NCBI GenBank assembly: GCA_035946735.1
Contig: DASYYZ010000157.1
Span: forward strand, 47,252-111,251
Reading direction: 5' to 3'
DNA from: Gp13-AA77 sp035946735
Lineage (GTDB): Bacteria; Acidobacteriota; Terriglobia; UBA7540
Length of the DNA: 64,000 bases
Below, piece after piece: positions 17,531-25,792 of the stretch; position 1 is the first letter of the stretch, and each line of letters starts with the position of its first letter. A model generated the notes under the pieces. It was given only the letters and a program-made list of their open reading frames with translations, was not told the DNA's origin and did no database searches. The translations under genes and the position numbers were made by a program.

Positions 17531-18594
17531 GCGAACCAACCGACCTGATAGGTCGCATCGAGGACTTTGTGGGCCGTTTTGTGAGCTTGCCGACCGGGTG
17601 CTTGCTGCCGGTGAGTGTGTGGATTGCCGCCACACACGTCTTTGAGGTCTTCCAACACTTCCCGTACCTTGCGATTCTGAGCGCCGTCAAAGGGTGTGGG
17701 AAAACCCGCTTGCTCCAGGTGTGCGAGTGCCTTTGCCGCACTCCTATGCGGTTCGCCTTCCCGAGTGCCGCAGTACTTTACCGCACCATCGAGGAACGCA
17801 AGCCGACGCTGTTGCTCGATGAGGTCGAGAACCTCAACAACCCGCGTTCCGAGACGGCGAAAGACATCCGGGCAATTCTTAACGCGGGTTTCGAGGCCGG
17901 GGGCAGCGTTCCGCGAATCGGGGGCAAGCGATTCGACAAGGTGCAACACTTCAGTGTGTTTTGTCCCAAAGCGTTCGCTGCCATTGGCAACCTGCCTGAG
18001 ACCGTGGCACACCGAAGCATCATCGTTCGGATGCAACGTCAGAGGCCGACCGAATCAGTCGAGCGGTTCACCAGAAAGCGGGTACAGCCCCAGGCTCAGT
18101 CCCTCAAGGGCGAGATCACCGCTTGTCTCGGCAAGGCCAAGAGCCGCATTGAGGCGGCTTACGAGGCGTGCGACGATCTGGATTTCCTGAGAGACCGCGA
18201 GGCGGACTGTTGGCTGCCCCTCTTCGCCGTCTGCGAGGTTCTCTCGCCCGACAGGATGACCGACTTGCGGGACTGTGCCGAGCTTCTGAGCGGGCAAAAG
18301 GCGGAAGCCGACGTTGATGACTCTCTGGCGTTGCGGCTTCTGTCCGACATCCGGCGCTTTTGGCCGCCCGCCGAGGCAAACGTTTCCACGCAGGATTTGC
18401 TGACTGCCCTTCCGATGCAAGAGCACTCGCCTTGGGCCGACGAGTTCAAGCTGTCGGACAGGAAACTCGCCCGGATGTTGAGGTCTTTTGGCATCAGCAG
18501 TCGGACGGTTCGCATCGGCGACGGCACAGCCAAAGGCTACCGTCGAGAGGATTTCGACGCTGCTTTTTCGGTCTACCTCCCGCCGGAAGAGTAA
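17527..18594 (+). CDS. DUF3631-type P-loop ATPase
   Basis: 355 residues. Walker A is SAVKGCGKTRLL near residue 55 and Walker B is PTLLLDEVE near residue 100; a sensor-like block SVFCPKAFAAIGNLP follows, and the C-terminal third (about 240-350) carries the DUF3631 helical domain ending with a winged-helix-like segment (LARMLRSFGIS...GYRREDFDAAF). Such proteins occur in phages and integrative elements, often as replication-associated helicase or primase-like ATPases. Coupled to the excisionase-type gene, it is the best candidate for a replication or partition function of element 1. Confidence 0.82.
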   Translation: MSEPTDLIGRIEDFVGRFVSLPTGCLLPVSVWIAATHVFEVFQHFPYLAILSAVKGCGKTRLLQVCECLCRTPMRFAFPSAAVLYRTIEERKPTLLLDEVENLNNPRSETAKDIRAILNAGFEAGGSVPRIGGKRFDKVQHFSVFCPKAFAAIGNLPETVAHRSIIVRMQRQRPTESVERFTRKRVQPQAQSLKGEITACLGKAKSRIEAAYEACDDLDFLRDREADCWLPLFAVCEVLSPDRMTDLRDCAELLSGQKAEADVDDSLALRLLSDIRRFWPPAEANVSTQDLLTALPMQEHSPWADEFKLSDRKLARMLRSFGISSRTVRIGDGTAKGYRREDFDAAFSVYLPPEE

Positions 18595-18605
18595 CAAGCG
18601 TCACA

Positions 18606-18714
18606 ACCCGCATAAACACTGGCTGAAACGCTGATTTGGCATCCGTCACAAGGGCAGAGTGTGACGCATCGAGGACTCGCCTCGGACCCGCATAAACACT
18701 GTGTTGTGACGGAT
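18606..18714. repeat. Paired direct and inverted repeats after the ATPase
   Basis: ACCCGCATAAACACTG occurs at 18606-18621 and again at 18686-18701 (80-base period). Around them, ATCCGTCACAA (18641-18651) and TTGTGACGGAT (18704-18714) form a perfect 11-bp inverted repeat, with further GTCACA/TGTGAC half sites nearby. Position between the replication-type ATPase and cargo suggests an origin, resolution or regulatory region; no coding sequence fits here. Confidence 0.6.
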
Positions 18715-18914
18715 GTGACGCTCGGCTGGCGGTTCGCAGTTGAAACGCCAAGAGGCGATGACAGACTCCCTCGCCTCTCGGAGCCGTTTCAAGACAGGGG
18801 AGTAGTTTCAGTCCGGCATCGTTCACGCCTACTGGAAACCTATTCCCTGCCCGCCGCGTGATACGCTCGGGGGTGGTTACGGCTGCAAGACAACCAATTC
18901 GCGGAGGGACAGCC

Positions 18915-19643
18915 ATGACGCCGGAGGACATTGCACAACGTTTGGAGAAATTGGAGCGCGACAACAGGCGGCTGAAGGGTTTTGCGGTTGGCGTCCTGGT
19001 GCTGGCGACTGCCCTCAGTGCCATCGACGCAACCCAGCCTATTCCAGATGTCATCAAGACGCATAAGCTTGTTGTGGTAGACGCAAGGGGCGAGCCACGT
19101 GCGTTTCTCTCCGGCACGGAAGATCCGGTCTCATATAAAGAGGAAAATTACCAGATAGGGCCTGACCTGGAGCTTCTCGACCCGAAGGGAAACCCTGGCA
19201 TCTCGCTGGGCTACGTGGTCCAAAAAAAAGTCAGCATTCCTGGACTCATGCTCAACGACCCAACCAAGGCGCGGATAACGATCCTGGCTCAGCCAAGCGG
19301 CTACCCACAGATCGAGCTCTCCGACGCCCAAGGCCAAAGCACGGACCTGACAAGCACAAGCGTCGCCTTTAAGGACGCTAAAGGCAATGCGCGCGCGATT
19401 GTAGGCGCCGAGGCCGACATCGGGGCCAACATCGAGCTTAGGGACGCTGCAGGGGAGACACGCGCGAGGATGCTAGTCAACCCCTCGGGTGTGCCTACGA
19501 TCAAGCTTGACAACGCTGAGGGCTACAGCTTGGCTTTGGGCATCCTGGGCAACGCTGTTGCACCCTATCCCCCGGTCGCAATCAGCATCTACGGCAGCGA
19601 CAAGAAGCACAGCGTAATCTGGCAGGCCCCGCCCAATAGGTAG
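18915..19643 (+). CDS. Membrane-anchored beta-repeat protein, cargo
   Basis: 242 residues from ATG 18915 with a GGAGGGAC ribosome site. A coiled-coil N-terminus (AQRLEKLERDNRRLKGF), one membrane segment (about 24-42), then repeated units of the form ARxxLxxxxxxGPxLxLLDxxGxPxxxLG that likely fold as a beta-solenoid or beta-sandwich facing the periplasm. I have no function to offer. As the last plus-strand gene before attR it is probable cargo of element 1. Confidence 0.7.
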   Translation: MTPEDIAQRLEKLERDNRRLKGFAVGVLVLATALSAIDATQPIPDVIKTHKLVVVDARGEPRAFLSGTEDPVSYKEENYQIGPDLELLDPKGNPGISLGYVVQKKVSIPGLMLNDPTKARITILAQPSGYPQIELSDAQGQSTDLTSTSVAFKDAKGNARAIVGAEADIGANIELRDAAGETRARMLVNPSGVPTIKLDNAEGYSLALGILGNAVAPYPPVAISIYGSDKKHSVIWQAPPNR

Positions 19644-19714
19644 AGGTAACGTCAGTCAGGGTGGTCGCAGGCCCCTGGCGACGGCCTCGGCTGTTTCCAA
19701 AAAGGTACTTCTGC

Positions 19715-19936
19715 TTACTTCTCGCTCAGGCGCGCGAGAACCTGCTCCAGTCCACGTTGTGCTCGCACGGATTCAGAAAACGGCTTTTTCCGCCTGTTAT
19801 CTCGTTTCCTGCTCACGGGCGCATCGTACTTCAGTAAAGCCAGTTGTAACTCCACGTTAGCGGACTCAATGGCAAGCTGGCGGACTTGGGCGAGGAACAT
19901 GGGGCGGCTGATTCCTTTAACGGTTTTGTACGACAT
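19715..19936 (-). CDS. Small basic protein, hypothetical
   Basis: 73 residues from ATG 19936 (MSYKTVKGISRPMFLAQ). Helical N-terminal half, then a basic segment (SRKRDNRRKKPF) and a short helix. No family recognised and no strong ribosome site. It is the only plausible gene between 19644 and attR; the rest of that 634-base stretch holds the candidate arm sites and otherwise nothing I can interpret. Confidence 0.35.
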   Translation of the reverse strand: MSYKTVKGISRPMFLAQVRQLAIESANVELQLALLKYDAPVSRKRDNRRKKPFSESVRAQRGLEQVLARLSEK

Positions 19937-20112
19937 ATAGCACGCAGTATAGTACGGCAAGGGTTCCCTGCAAACCCCTTTGCCCTCGGACAATTCGGCC
20001 GTCTTGCGCTAGGATGCCCCGCCAGAGGCTCGCGCTTGCCCCAGGATGCGCCGACCGGCCCGAAGGCAACCCACCCATCCTGTGCGGGCTGCCAGCAGAA
20101 CAAGCCCGAACA

Positions 20113-20133
20113 CTGTGCCCCATTTTGTGCCCC
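20113..20133. promoter_or_regulatory. Candidate integrase arm sites, right end
   Basis: CTGTGCCCC (20113) and TTGTGCCCC (20125) repeat with a 12-base period, matching the pair at 14952-14972 in motif and spacing. They lie 145 bases inside the right att core. Confidence 0.5.
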
Positions 20134-20277
20134 ATCTGTTTCAAAACGCCTCAATTCGCCTATCAGCGGGTAGTAAAAGCCGCAGCCGCAGAATCGCCAG
20201 CAAACATGCGGCTCTCGATTATGTGTAGCACTGTCTCACCGTGCCTCATTGCTTGTCGCTAGAGCCCTTTCTCGCAA

Positions 20278-20323
20278 CTGTTAACCGAAGGGTTCCTGGT
20301 TCGAGTCCAGGCCGAGGAGCCAA
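20278..20323. repeat. attR core, 46-bp direct repeat copy 2
   Basis: Identical to 14861-14906: the 3' 45 bases of tRNA-Asn plus one base. The upstream half of a tRNA is absent here, so this is a recombination scar rather than a second functional tRNA. Confidence 0.92.
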
Positions 20324-20361
20324 TCCTTCAAGGGGTTGCGGCGAAAAGTGAAAATCCGCGA

Positions 20362-20377
20362 GTACAAAGTGGTACAA
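20362..20377. promoter_or_regulatory. Candidate arm sites of second integrase
   Basis: Two GTACAA hexamers 10 bases apart (20362, 20372) sit between attR and the 3' end of the second integrase, mirroring the arrangement in element 1. Weak evidence. Confidence 0.3.
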
Positions 20378-20378
20378 G

Positions 20379-21496
20379 TCACTTGCTGCCTTTTCCCAGC
20401 AGCGCCCTGACAACGCCGCTGTTGGCCTCGCGATGCGCCGGCGCCACGTCAGGCTCGATGCCGTAAATTTCAAGGGTGGTTTTCAGGTTCGAATGGCGCA
20501 TCAGTTCCTTCTGAATTTCTGCCGGCGCGGCGAACCGCTTGAGCCAAGCGCGGTAACTGTGCCGGAACGTATGCCAGCCCACCTTGCCGATATCCGCCCT
20601 GTTGGCTGCGGGTTGGATGTAGTCTTTCAGAATCATCCCCTGCCAGCGTGGCCTGCCGGAGTTGCTGGCAAACACAAAGTCCACGTCGCTGGCATAGGTA
20701 GCCTGCCGACGCCAATCTAACCGCGCCGTAGCTAGGTCGGGGTCCAGAGGCAGAGGCTTGGCGGAAGCCTCCGTTTTGGTTTCATCAACCCGCCCGGCCA
20801 CCACGCTGCGACGCACGAGGATTGTCAGGTCATCCCAAGCGACGTCTCCCCATTTCAAACCCATTACTTCGCTCGCCCGAAGCCCCAGGCATGCGGAGAC
20901 CATCACCATCGTTCGATATGGGTCCCGCAACTTCTGAAGCAATGCTTGGAAGTCCTGGGGCGTCAGGACACGGGGGACCTTCAGCCGCCGGTTGCTCTGC
21001 CTCACAAGCTGAATGGGGTTGCTGTCGATCATCCTCCATCGGCGTGCCCATTGAAAAAGCAAATGCATGCATTTCGGATATGACTTTTCGTCTTTGGTGC
21101 GAGGGACAAAGCCTTGAGCCATTCCGCCACCGGTATCGGTTCGACTTTCTCCAGGAGCAAGCCTCCCCATTGCGGCCGAATGTGGTGGTTGAAGTAAGTG
21201 CGATACTCAGACTGGGTTTGGAACCGGCGACCGTTTGATAATTCGTGCTGCACAAAGCGGTCAATCACGGCGCCGACCGTTACAGCGTGAAACTCCGATT
21301 GAAGATTCTGGTTGTTAATCTTGATGCGGAGATGTTCGACCGCTCTCTCCGCATCGCTACGAGTCGGGTGTTTTTCGATAGTTCCGATCAGCACTGATTT
21401 CGAATTCCCATTCTCCATCCAGCGGAATTGCCAAACGTGTGGCCCTTTCCTCCGCTTTCGGAGCATTAAATTTCCGTACTGGTATCGTGCCTGCAT
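20379..21496 (-). pseudogene. Second tyrosine integrase, frameshifted
   Basis: The N-terminal part (MQARYQYGNLMLRKRRKGP through LAPKTKSHIRN) and the catalytic part (MHLLFQWARRWRMIDSNP onward) lie in different frames. The break is at about 21062-21070, where GC appears to be duplicated in TGCATGCAT; removing two bases gives one 371-residue protein. The catalytic boxes remain: LGLRASEVMGLKW, HTFRHSYRAW and LMRHSNLKTTLEIYG. It reads toward attR, so a second element probably integrated beside the first at tRNA-Asn. The alternate frame at the 3' end still encodes the APRPGLEPGTLRLT tail typical of this target. Confidence 0.85.
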
Positions 21497-21809
21497 GTCT
21501 CCTCCATTCAGAATGAAGTTTGCATGCGGCACGGTTGGCGACAGATTGTAGTCGTGAATTGATCCAGGCGTCCAGTGTTGTGGCGCGATAACGCCAGAAC
21601 TCGCCCACCTTCAACGCCGGTACTTCCCCACGCTTGGCCATTCGCTCCAGCACTTTGGGATGAATCTTGAGAATCTGCGACGCTTCCTTGCTGGTGAGGA
21701 GCGCTTCAAGTTCGCAACGTGCTGGGTAACGTTCTGACACTGGCAGCGTTTGGTAGGTCGGTATTTCAGGTGAACCATCTTCGAACGCCTTCAGTCGGAC
21801 CATATGCAC
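21357..21809 (-). CDS. Excisionase-type HTH protein
   Basis: 150 residues as an open frame. Residues about 35-90 form an excisionase-family HTH (LTSKEASQILKIHPKVLERMAKRGEVPALKVG, then FWRYRATTLDAWI). The last 55 residues overlap the 5' end of the integrase in another frame, unusually far for such a pair, so the true stop may have been lost by a frameshift near 21540. Likely directionality factor or regulator of the second element. Confidence 0.7.
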   Translation of the reverse strand: MHMVRLKAFEDGSPEIPTYQTLPVSERYPARCELEALLTSKEASQILKIHPKVLERMAKRGEVPALKVGEFWRYRATTLDAWINSRLQSVANRAACKLHSEWRRHAGTIPVRKFNAPKAEERATRLAIPLDGEWEFEISADRNYRKTPDS

Positions 21810-22168
21810 CTCCGAAGAACCGGTTGATTTTCGTCGTCATACCAATCCTCAACAAGGTCGCCCCACGGTGTTGCACTCATCGCCTGAGTGCGGAGTGTCT
21901 GGCAAACGCCAATCGATGAGAGCGAGCCTACAGCTTTCGGCGGGCTGAGAGTGAATCCAGCCGCCATCGCGGGTGCCGCGACGCGAGACATAGATCTTTG
22001 TGGACGCGAGAGTTGCAGCAGCGGAGCCAGCAATCGGCGATCGCCGCCAGCTTGCCGCGCTGCGGGCACTCCATCAGACGTGGTCTGACTCTTCATATCG
22101 TCCTGCGGTCTCGGATTCTGGTTCACGTTAATGCAATCCAGAGTAGTTGCACCGATTCCGCACCGGAA
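21810..22168. other. Non-coding spacer in second island
   Basis: About 360 bases between the HTH gene and the ribbon-helix-helix gene. I see no convincing gene, hairpin or repeat. Confidence 0.4.
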
Positions 22169-22477
22169 CTAACCCTCTCTGCTCTCTCCCCCTGTGGCGC
22201 GATGGCCATCGCGCTTGGGTTCGGAAAACAGGGGCACGGCCGCCCAGGAATCCACCCGAACTGCAGACGGAGGAGGCGAGCTATTCTGCTGAATCTGCCA
22301 TGCCTTGAATTCCGCATCCTTCTTGAAGACCAGCTTCAGAGCCTCGACGACAACATGGTCCAGACTGCTGCCCAGAAACGTCGCGTAGTCGTGTAGTGTG
22401 TGAGCGACGGGTTCTGGCAGTCTGATGGTGACTGCTTTTTTCGCGACGGTTGCAGGTGGTCTGGTGATGATTGCCAT
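22169..22477 (-). CDS. Ribbon-helix-helix-type DNA-binding protein
   Basis: 102 residues from ATG 22477 (MAIITRPPATVAKK). The segment AVTIRLPEPVAHTLHDYATFLGSSLDHVVVEALKLVF fits a beta strand plus two helices of the CopG/Arc class, followed by a flexible tail. In small integrative elements such proteins act as copy-number or mobilisation regulators. The large palindrome at 22577-22656 lies immediately upstream and is a possible target. Confidence 0.7.
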   Translation of the reverse strand: MAIITRPPATVAKKAVTIRLPEPVAHTLHDYATFLGSSLDHVVVEALKLVFKKDAEFKAWQIQQNSSPPPSAVRVDSWAAVPLFSEPKRDGHRATGGESREG

Positions 22478-22576
22478 TGGATTCTCCGCATGATCGGGCT
22501 TCAAGGCTGCAAGTAACTCTTGATTGCACTCAGCGACGCGGCAAGCCAGCAGATTCTGCAAGCGCCACAGGCGCCC

Positions 22577-22656
22577 GTGGCCGGGAGCGACCCCCGACCG
22601 CCCGGAGGGGTTTTGGCACGCCGAAAGGCGCCCAAAACGGGGTCGCTCCCGGCCAC
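22577..22656. repeat. Large perfect inverted repeat with nested hairpin
   Basis: GTGGCCGGGAGCGACCCC (22577-22594) and its exact complement (22639-22656) form an 18-bp stem. Inside, GGTTTTGG/CCCAAAAC and GCC-GAAA-GGC can pair, the latter capped by a GNRA tetraloop. It sits in the 377-base spacer (22478-22854) upstream of the ribbon-helix-helix gene. Possibilities include a structured RNA, a replication or transfer origin, or a terminator; it lacks the T-tract of a simple terminator on both sides. The rest of the spacer shows nothing. Confidence 0.7.
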
Positions 22657-22854
22657 GGAACGGTTTTTGCCGCGTCATTTTCGCAGTGCTGCGCGGCCTG
22701 CAACTCGCCGCCCCTGCACCGCTTAGGATTCACAGCGGGTAGAACCGAGAGCGGAACCAACGGCAGAACCTGCTTTGCGGTGGATGGTTCCGCTTCCTGC
22801 TTCATGGCGCTCCTTCGAGAAGCGTTCAAAAAGACTAAAGCTACGGGGTAGCAC

Positions 22855-23817
22855 TTAGGTTTGAAAACTCCTCTTCAGACATCTCCGGGATGGGTGCAGA
22901 AGGGGTTCTATCTCCGCATCGGAGAGGCTCCCCGAGGCCCATTTTCGATAGCTGGACTCGAAGGGTTCGCCCTGGTAGCGCTTGTCGCCGGCGCGAAGGA
23001 AGTCTCGGTCCGCGCGATTCAGCATACTGGTCCGGTTCGTCTCCCAGAGCAGCCGAAGCTGGAAATAGCGGATAAGGTGCCGGGCGTCGATGTGGTCCTT
23101 GCTCCCAAAGAGCCGGGCAAAGAAGGCTCTCGCCCGCTGGAATTTGGACGGGTTGGGAGCCGCGTAGATGAAGTTGAACACAGGTAATTGACGCAGGAAC
23201 TTCTCGTAAGCGCGAAGCTGAGTCACATACCTGGCGAGACTCGGATCGGCTCCATCACAGAAGGTAAACGTCACAACCGGAGGGAGAGAGAATTTGTTCT
23301 CGGGCTTCGGCTGGAAGACCGGGAAGCGGTCCACGAAGTAGCGTCTTGTGTTGGAATTTGAACGGATGCCCTTGTAGATGCGGCCAGGCAGAACTGAGAG
23401 CGGCAGCCCCAGACTCTGATGGAAATAGGCGATCTTCTCGCTTTCAGTTTCGAGGTAAAGCTCCTCGGGACAGGCCAGAACGAAGTCCAGGATGAGGAGC
23501 CGCGTTTGAATCAGCTCCTTCGAATGACGCCGCCGGTTGCGCAGGTGCTCCCGGTCGATGGCGGCGTAGAGCGGACGGGAATACAGGTTGTAGACGTAGG
23601 TGTGGTAGGCGCCCTGGGCGGCGCGGAGATGCTTGCGACGGAGCGTTTTGGCGATGAAGCGGGAGACCGAATCACCCTTCCGGGTATGCGTGAAATCGAG
23701 GAATTGCTGCTGGACAAAATAGCCGGAATGGGTGGCCACGAGATACAGGAAGGCTGCCTCCCGGTCGGTGTAACCGAGCCGACGAAGGGCATCGAGATGT
23801 TCCGGTCGAATATTCAT
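22855..23817 (-). CDS. Uncharacterised island protein with N-terminal wHTH
   Basis: 320 residues from ATG 23817, which overlaps the stop of the upstream frame (ATGA). Residues 1-60 resemble a winged HTH (LDALRRLGYTDREAAFLYLVATHSGYF). The middle is rich in basic and aromatic residues (YHTYVYNLYSRPLYAAIDREHLRNRRRHSKELIQTRLLI... separated by several motifs) and the C-terminus in Arg/Trp. No membrane segment. I recognise it only as a type recurrent in acidobacterial elements; function unknown. Coupling to the neighbour suggests a joint DNA-processing or mobilisation role. Confidence 0.65.
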   Translation of the reverse strand: MNIRPEHLDALRRLGYTDREAAFLYLVATHSGYFVQQQFLDFTHTRKGDSVSRFIAKTLRRKHLRAAQGAYHTYVYNLYSRPLYAAIDREHLRNRRRHSKELIQTRLLILDFVLACPEELYLETESEKIAYFHQSLGLPLSVLPGRIYKGIRSNSNTRRYFVDRFPVFQPKPENKFSLPPVVTFTFCDGADPSLARYVTQLRAYEKFLRQLPVFNFIYAAPNPSKFQRARAFFARLFGSKDHIDARHLIRYFQLRLLWETNRTSMLNRADRDFLRAGDKRYQGEPFESSYRKWASGSLSDAEIEPLLHPSRRCLKRSFQT

Positions 23818-24656
23818 AGCGAAAGGATCTCTTCCACAAGCGCCCCGTATCCTGCAGAGCTCGGTGAAGTGAGGTTGAGTCTTCGGAGGGTGCATACTTG
23901 GCGAAACCGGCATGCGCTTTGGTCGCCCATCCGTCCCGGTGACAGTGAGCCGGTGGCAAGGTTGAGGTTCGCTCTGGCCAGCTCGCGGTCAGATGTTTCG
24001 TATTCGAGTTGCAGGTCCAGAACTAGAAGCCTGACCGTAAGGCCGAGCTCATGGGCGGTCTCTTGCTTGTGGTGAATCTGGGCTGATTCAGGCCAGGAAG
24101 CTATTTGGGAGAGCTCGCGATTGATCGTCTTCAGTTCAAAGCGGAGGATCACGCGCTCAAGCCGGCCGCCCTGGGCCTGCATACGCTCGACATCCTGCTG
24201 GTAGAGACGGTAGAGTGCGGTATCATGCCCGGCTTCGCGAGGTTTGACGAAGCGATGATAGAGGACCCACTGAGCGTTCAAACCGGAGAGCCGATGGCTC
24301 TCGACAAAGCAGTGGGCCTGAGAAGTCGAAGCTAGATAAACGGCGCGATCAGGATTGGTGATTCGCCGTCGGATAAGGCCACGGCGGTCGAGATTCTCCA
24401 GATGGCGGTGGGGTCGGGCCTCGTCGCTGCCGTAGCGGTAACGACTCAGGTCGTTCAGGGTGACAGACGGGAGGGTGCCAATCCCCGCAGGGGTTCCCAG
24501 CTCAAAATCACGGATCGAGTAGGGGCGCTGATGATTGCGATCACAGTAGGGCCGGCGATGAGACATTCGAGGCGCCGCCGCACGAAAGTGGGCAGCGGGG
24601 TGGCGCTGACCCTGGGAAGCGTCGATACTCGCACGGAACGTCTTCGGTCTGCCCAT
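23814..24656 (-). pseudogene. Degenerate DNA-processing/replication-relaxation-like protein
   Basis: The frame encodes 280 residues with an N-terminal winged-helix-like segment (LNDLSRYRYGSDEARPHRHLENLDRRGLIRRR), a middle block LYRLYQQDVERMQAQGGRLERVILRFEL and a LEYETSDRELARANLNLATG strand block, which together recall replication-relaxation/mobilisation proteins of integrative elements. Between about 23841 and 23923 the familiar sequence (KAHAGFAKYAPSEDSTSL) is in another frame, and the original frame resumes for ALVEEILSL. Two compensating frameshifts therefore scramble some 25 residues. Family assignment is from memory of similar proteins and is uncertain. Confidence 0.55.
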
Positions 24657-25119
24657 CTGGCACCACTCTCTCTGCAGAGCGGACAGCCTGGCGGTGATCG
24701 TCTTGGGTCTGCTCTCGGCTCAACACATGCCATTAAGTTCGGATCCTCGCGGTAAAGATCGGCTTTCCCGGGGGGGGCGGCAATTGGTTCGCGGCGAAAG
24801 TCGGTGAGCTTACGAGTCAGCGCCCGTAGAGAAATGAAACAGGATCGGACTATAGGCTCGCCCGCGAGGGCGACCAGCCGCCCTCAAATCCCTCGGCACC
24901 TGCCCGTGGGAGAAAGCACCCCGTGACACAAGAGCATTTCACCTGTTCTGACCTTCCAGTCCTGCGTCGATTTCTGCTGGCGGAAATCGGTCCCCTATCT
25001 GTAAAGAGGGCTGAAAAACGGAAAAACCAAGAAGAGCCACCGAAAAATATTCTGCTTGAAAGGCGGGCACGAGCGGTGCGAGGGTTTGGGATAAAGGGGG
25101 AGAAACGAGTGCGCGTGTC
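24657..25119. other. Non-coding spacer in second island
   Basis: 463 bases between divergent gene groups. Contains a run of G/C (GGGGGGG) near 24770 and no recognised gene, repeat or RNA. Confidence 0.4.
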
Positions 25120-25738
25120 ATGGCAGAGGATGCACGACCGAACCTGCCCCTGAGGGATTTAGTCCCTGCGAGCGATCAGGCCGAGAAGGCCGATCCCGGA
25201 GACTTGGATTCCGGGGCAGACCGTGGCAGGCTGGAGGAGGCGGCTCGCCGGACCAGAGCCAAGGCGAATCGCTACGCGGCGCGGTATCTGGGGGATGGGT
25301 TACAAGGTGAGGAGATTCTTGAGCACGTTCTTCAGTTCGGCCATTGCTGCCGCCCCTCGAGGCAGCATTGAGAAGCCTGAGCAATATCTCTTCCGGGGTG
25401 TGGTGCGGCGGATTTGGGACCTGCTCTCGCGCAAACCCCAGATCGAATACGTGGGGTCGGTTCCGGATCTTGATGCTCTCAAGCGGCCAGGGAGCGGAAG
25501 CTGGGGTAACGAAATCGAACGAAACTTACTCATCGAAGAAATCATTGCTCTCATGGACGAGGAGACACGACAAATTCACTTCCGACGGGCCAGAGGAGAC
25601 CGCTGGAGCAGAATCGCGGCGGACCTGGGGATCTCGGAGGATGCAGCTGAAGAGCGGTTCCGGTATGGTATCGAAAAGGTGAAGGCGAGGATCCTGAGGT
25701 TGGGTCGGGCCCAAGATCCGGAGAGTGCACCAAGGTGA
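25120..25738 (+). pseudogene. Sigma-70-like (ECF-type) factor, frameshifted
   Basis: The first frame (from ATG 25120) gives ARRTRAKANRYAARYLGDGLQGEEILEHV and then loses sense; the next frame continues FSSAIAAAPRGSIEKPEQYLF, an IEEIIALMDEETRQIHF region, and a sigma-region-4-like HTH (WSRIAADLGISEDAAEERFRYGIEKVKARIL). One extra T at 25328-25329 explains the break; removing it gives 205 residues. Region order (helical region 2, linker, region 4 HTH) fits a divergent extracytoplasmic-function sigma factor. The next gene encodes a zinc-binding membrane protein consistent with its anti-sigma partner. Confidence 0.75.
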
Positions 25739-25792
25739 GGACAAACCGGATAGGGGTCGGTCGCAGCAGTCGCAGGTAGTATTCTCTGAAAC

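Larger units (their letters stand above)
14861..20323. mobile_element. Integrative element 1 in tRNA-Asn (about 5.4 kb)
   Basis: Bounded by 46-bp direct repeats of the tRNA-Asn 3' end. Contains an integrase facing the tRNA, an uncharacterised basic protein, an excisionase-type HTH protein, a DUF3631 ATPase, a membrane-anchored cargo protein and two blocks of iteron-like repeats. No conjugation, capsid or relaxase gene is visible, so it resembles a small mobilisable or satellite-type element relying on a helper. Boundaries are seen directly; the lifestyle is inferred. Confidence 0.85.

Noticed and set aside
20278..20323. Possible second tRNA-Asn gene
   Set aside because: Only the 3' part from the anticodon loop on is present; the D arm and 5' acceptor are absent, so it is the attR scar.
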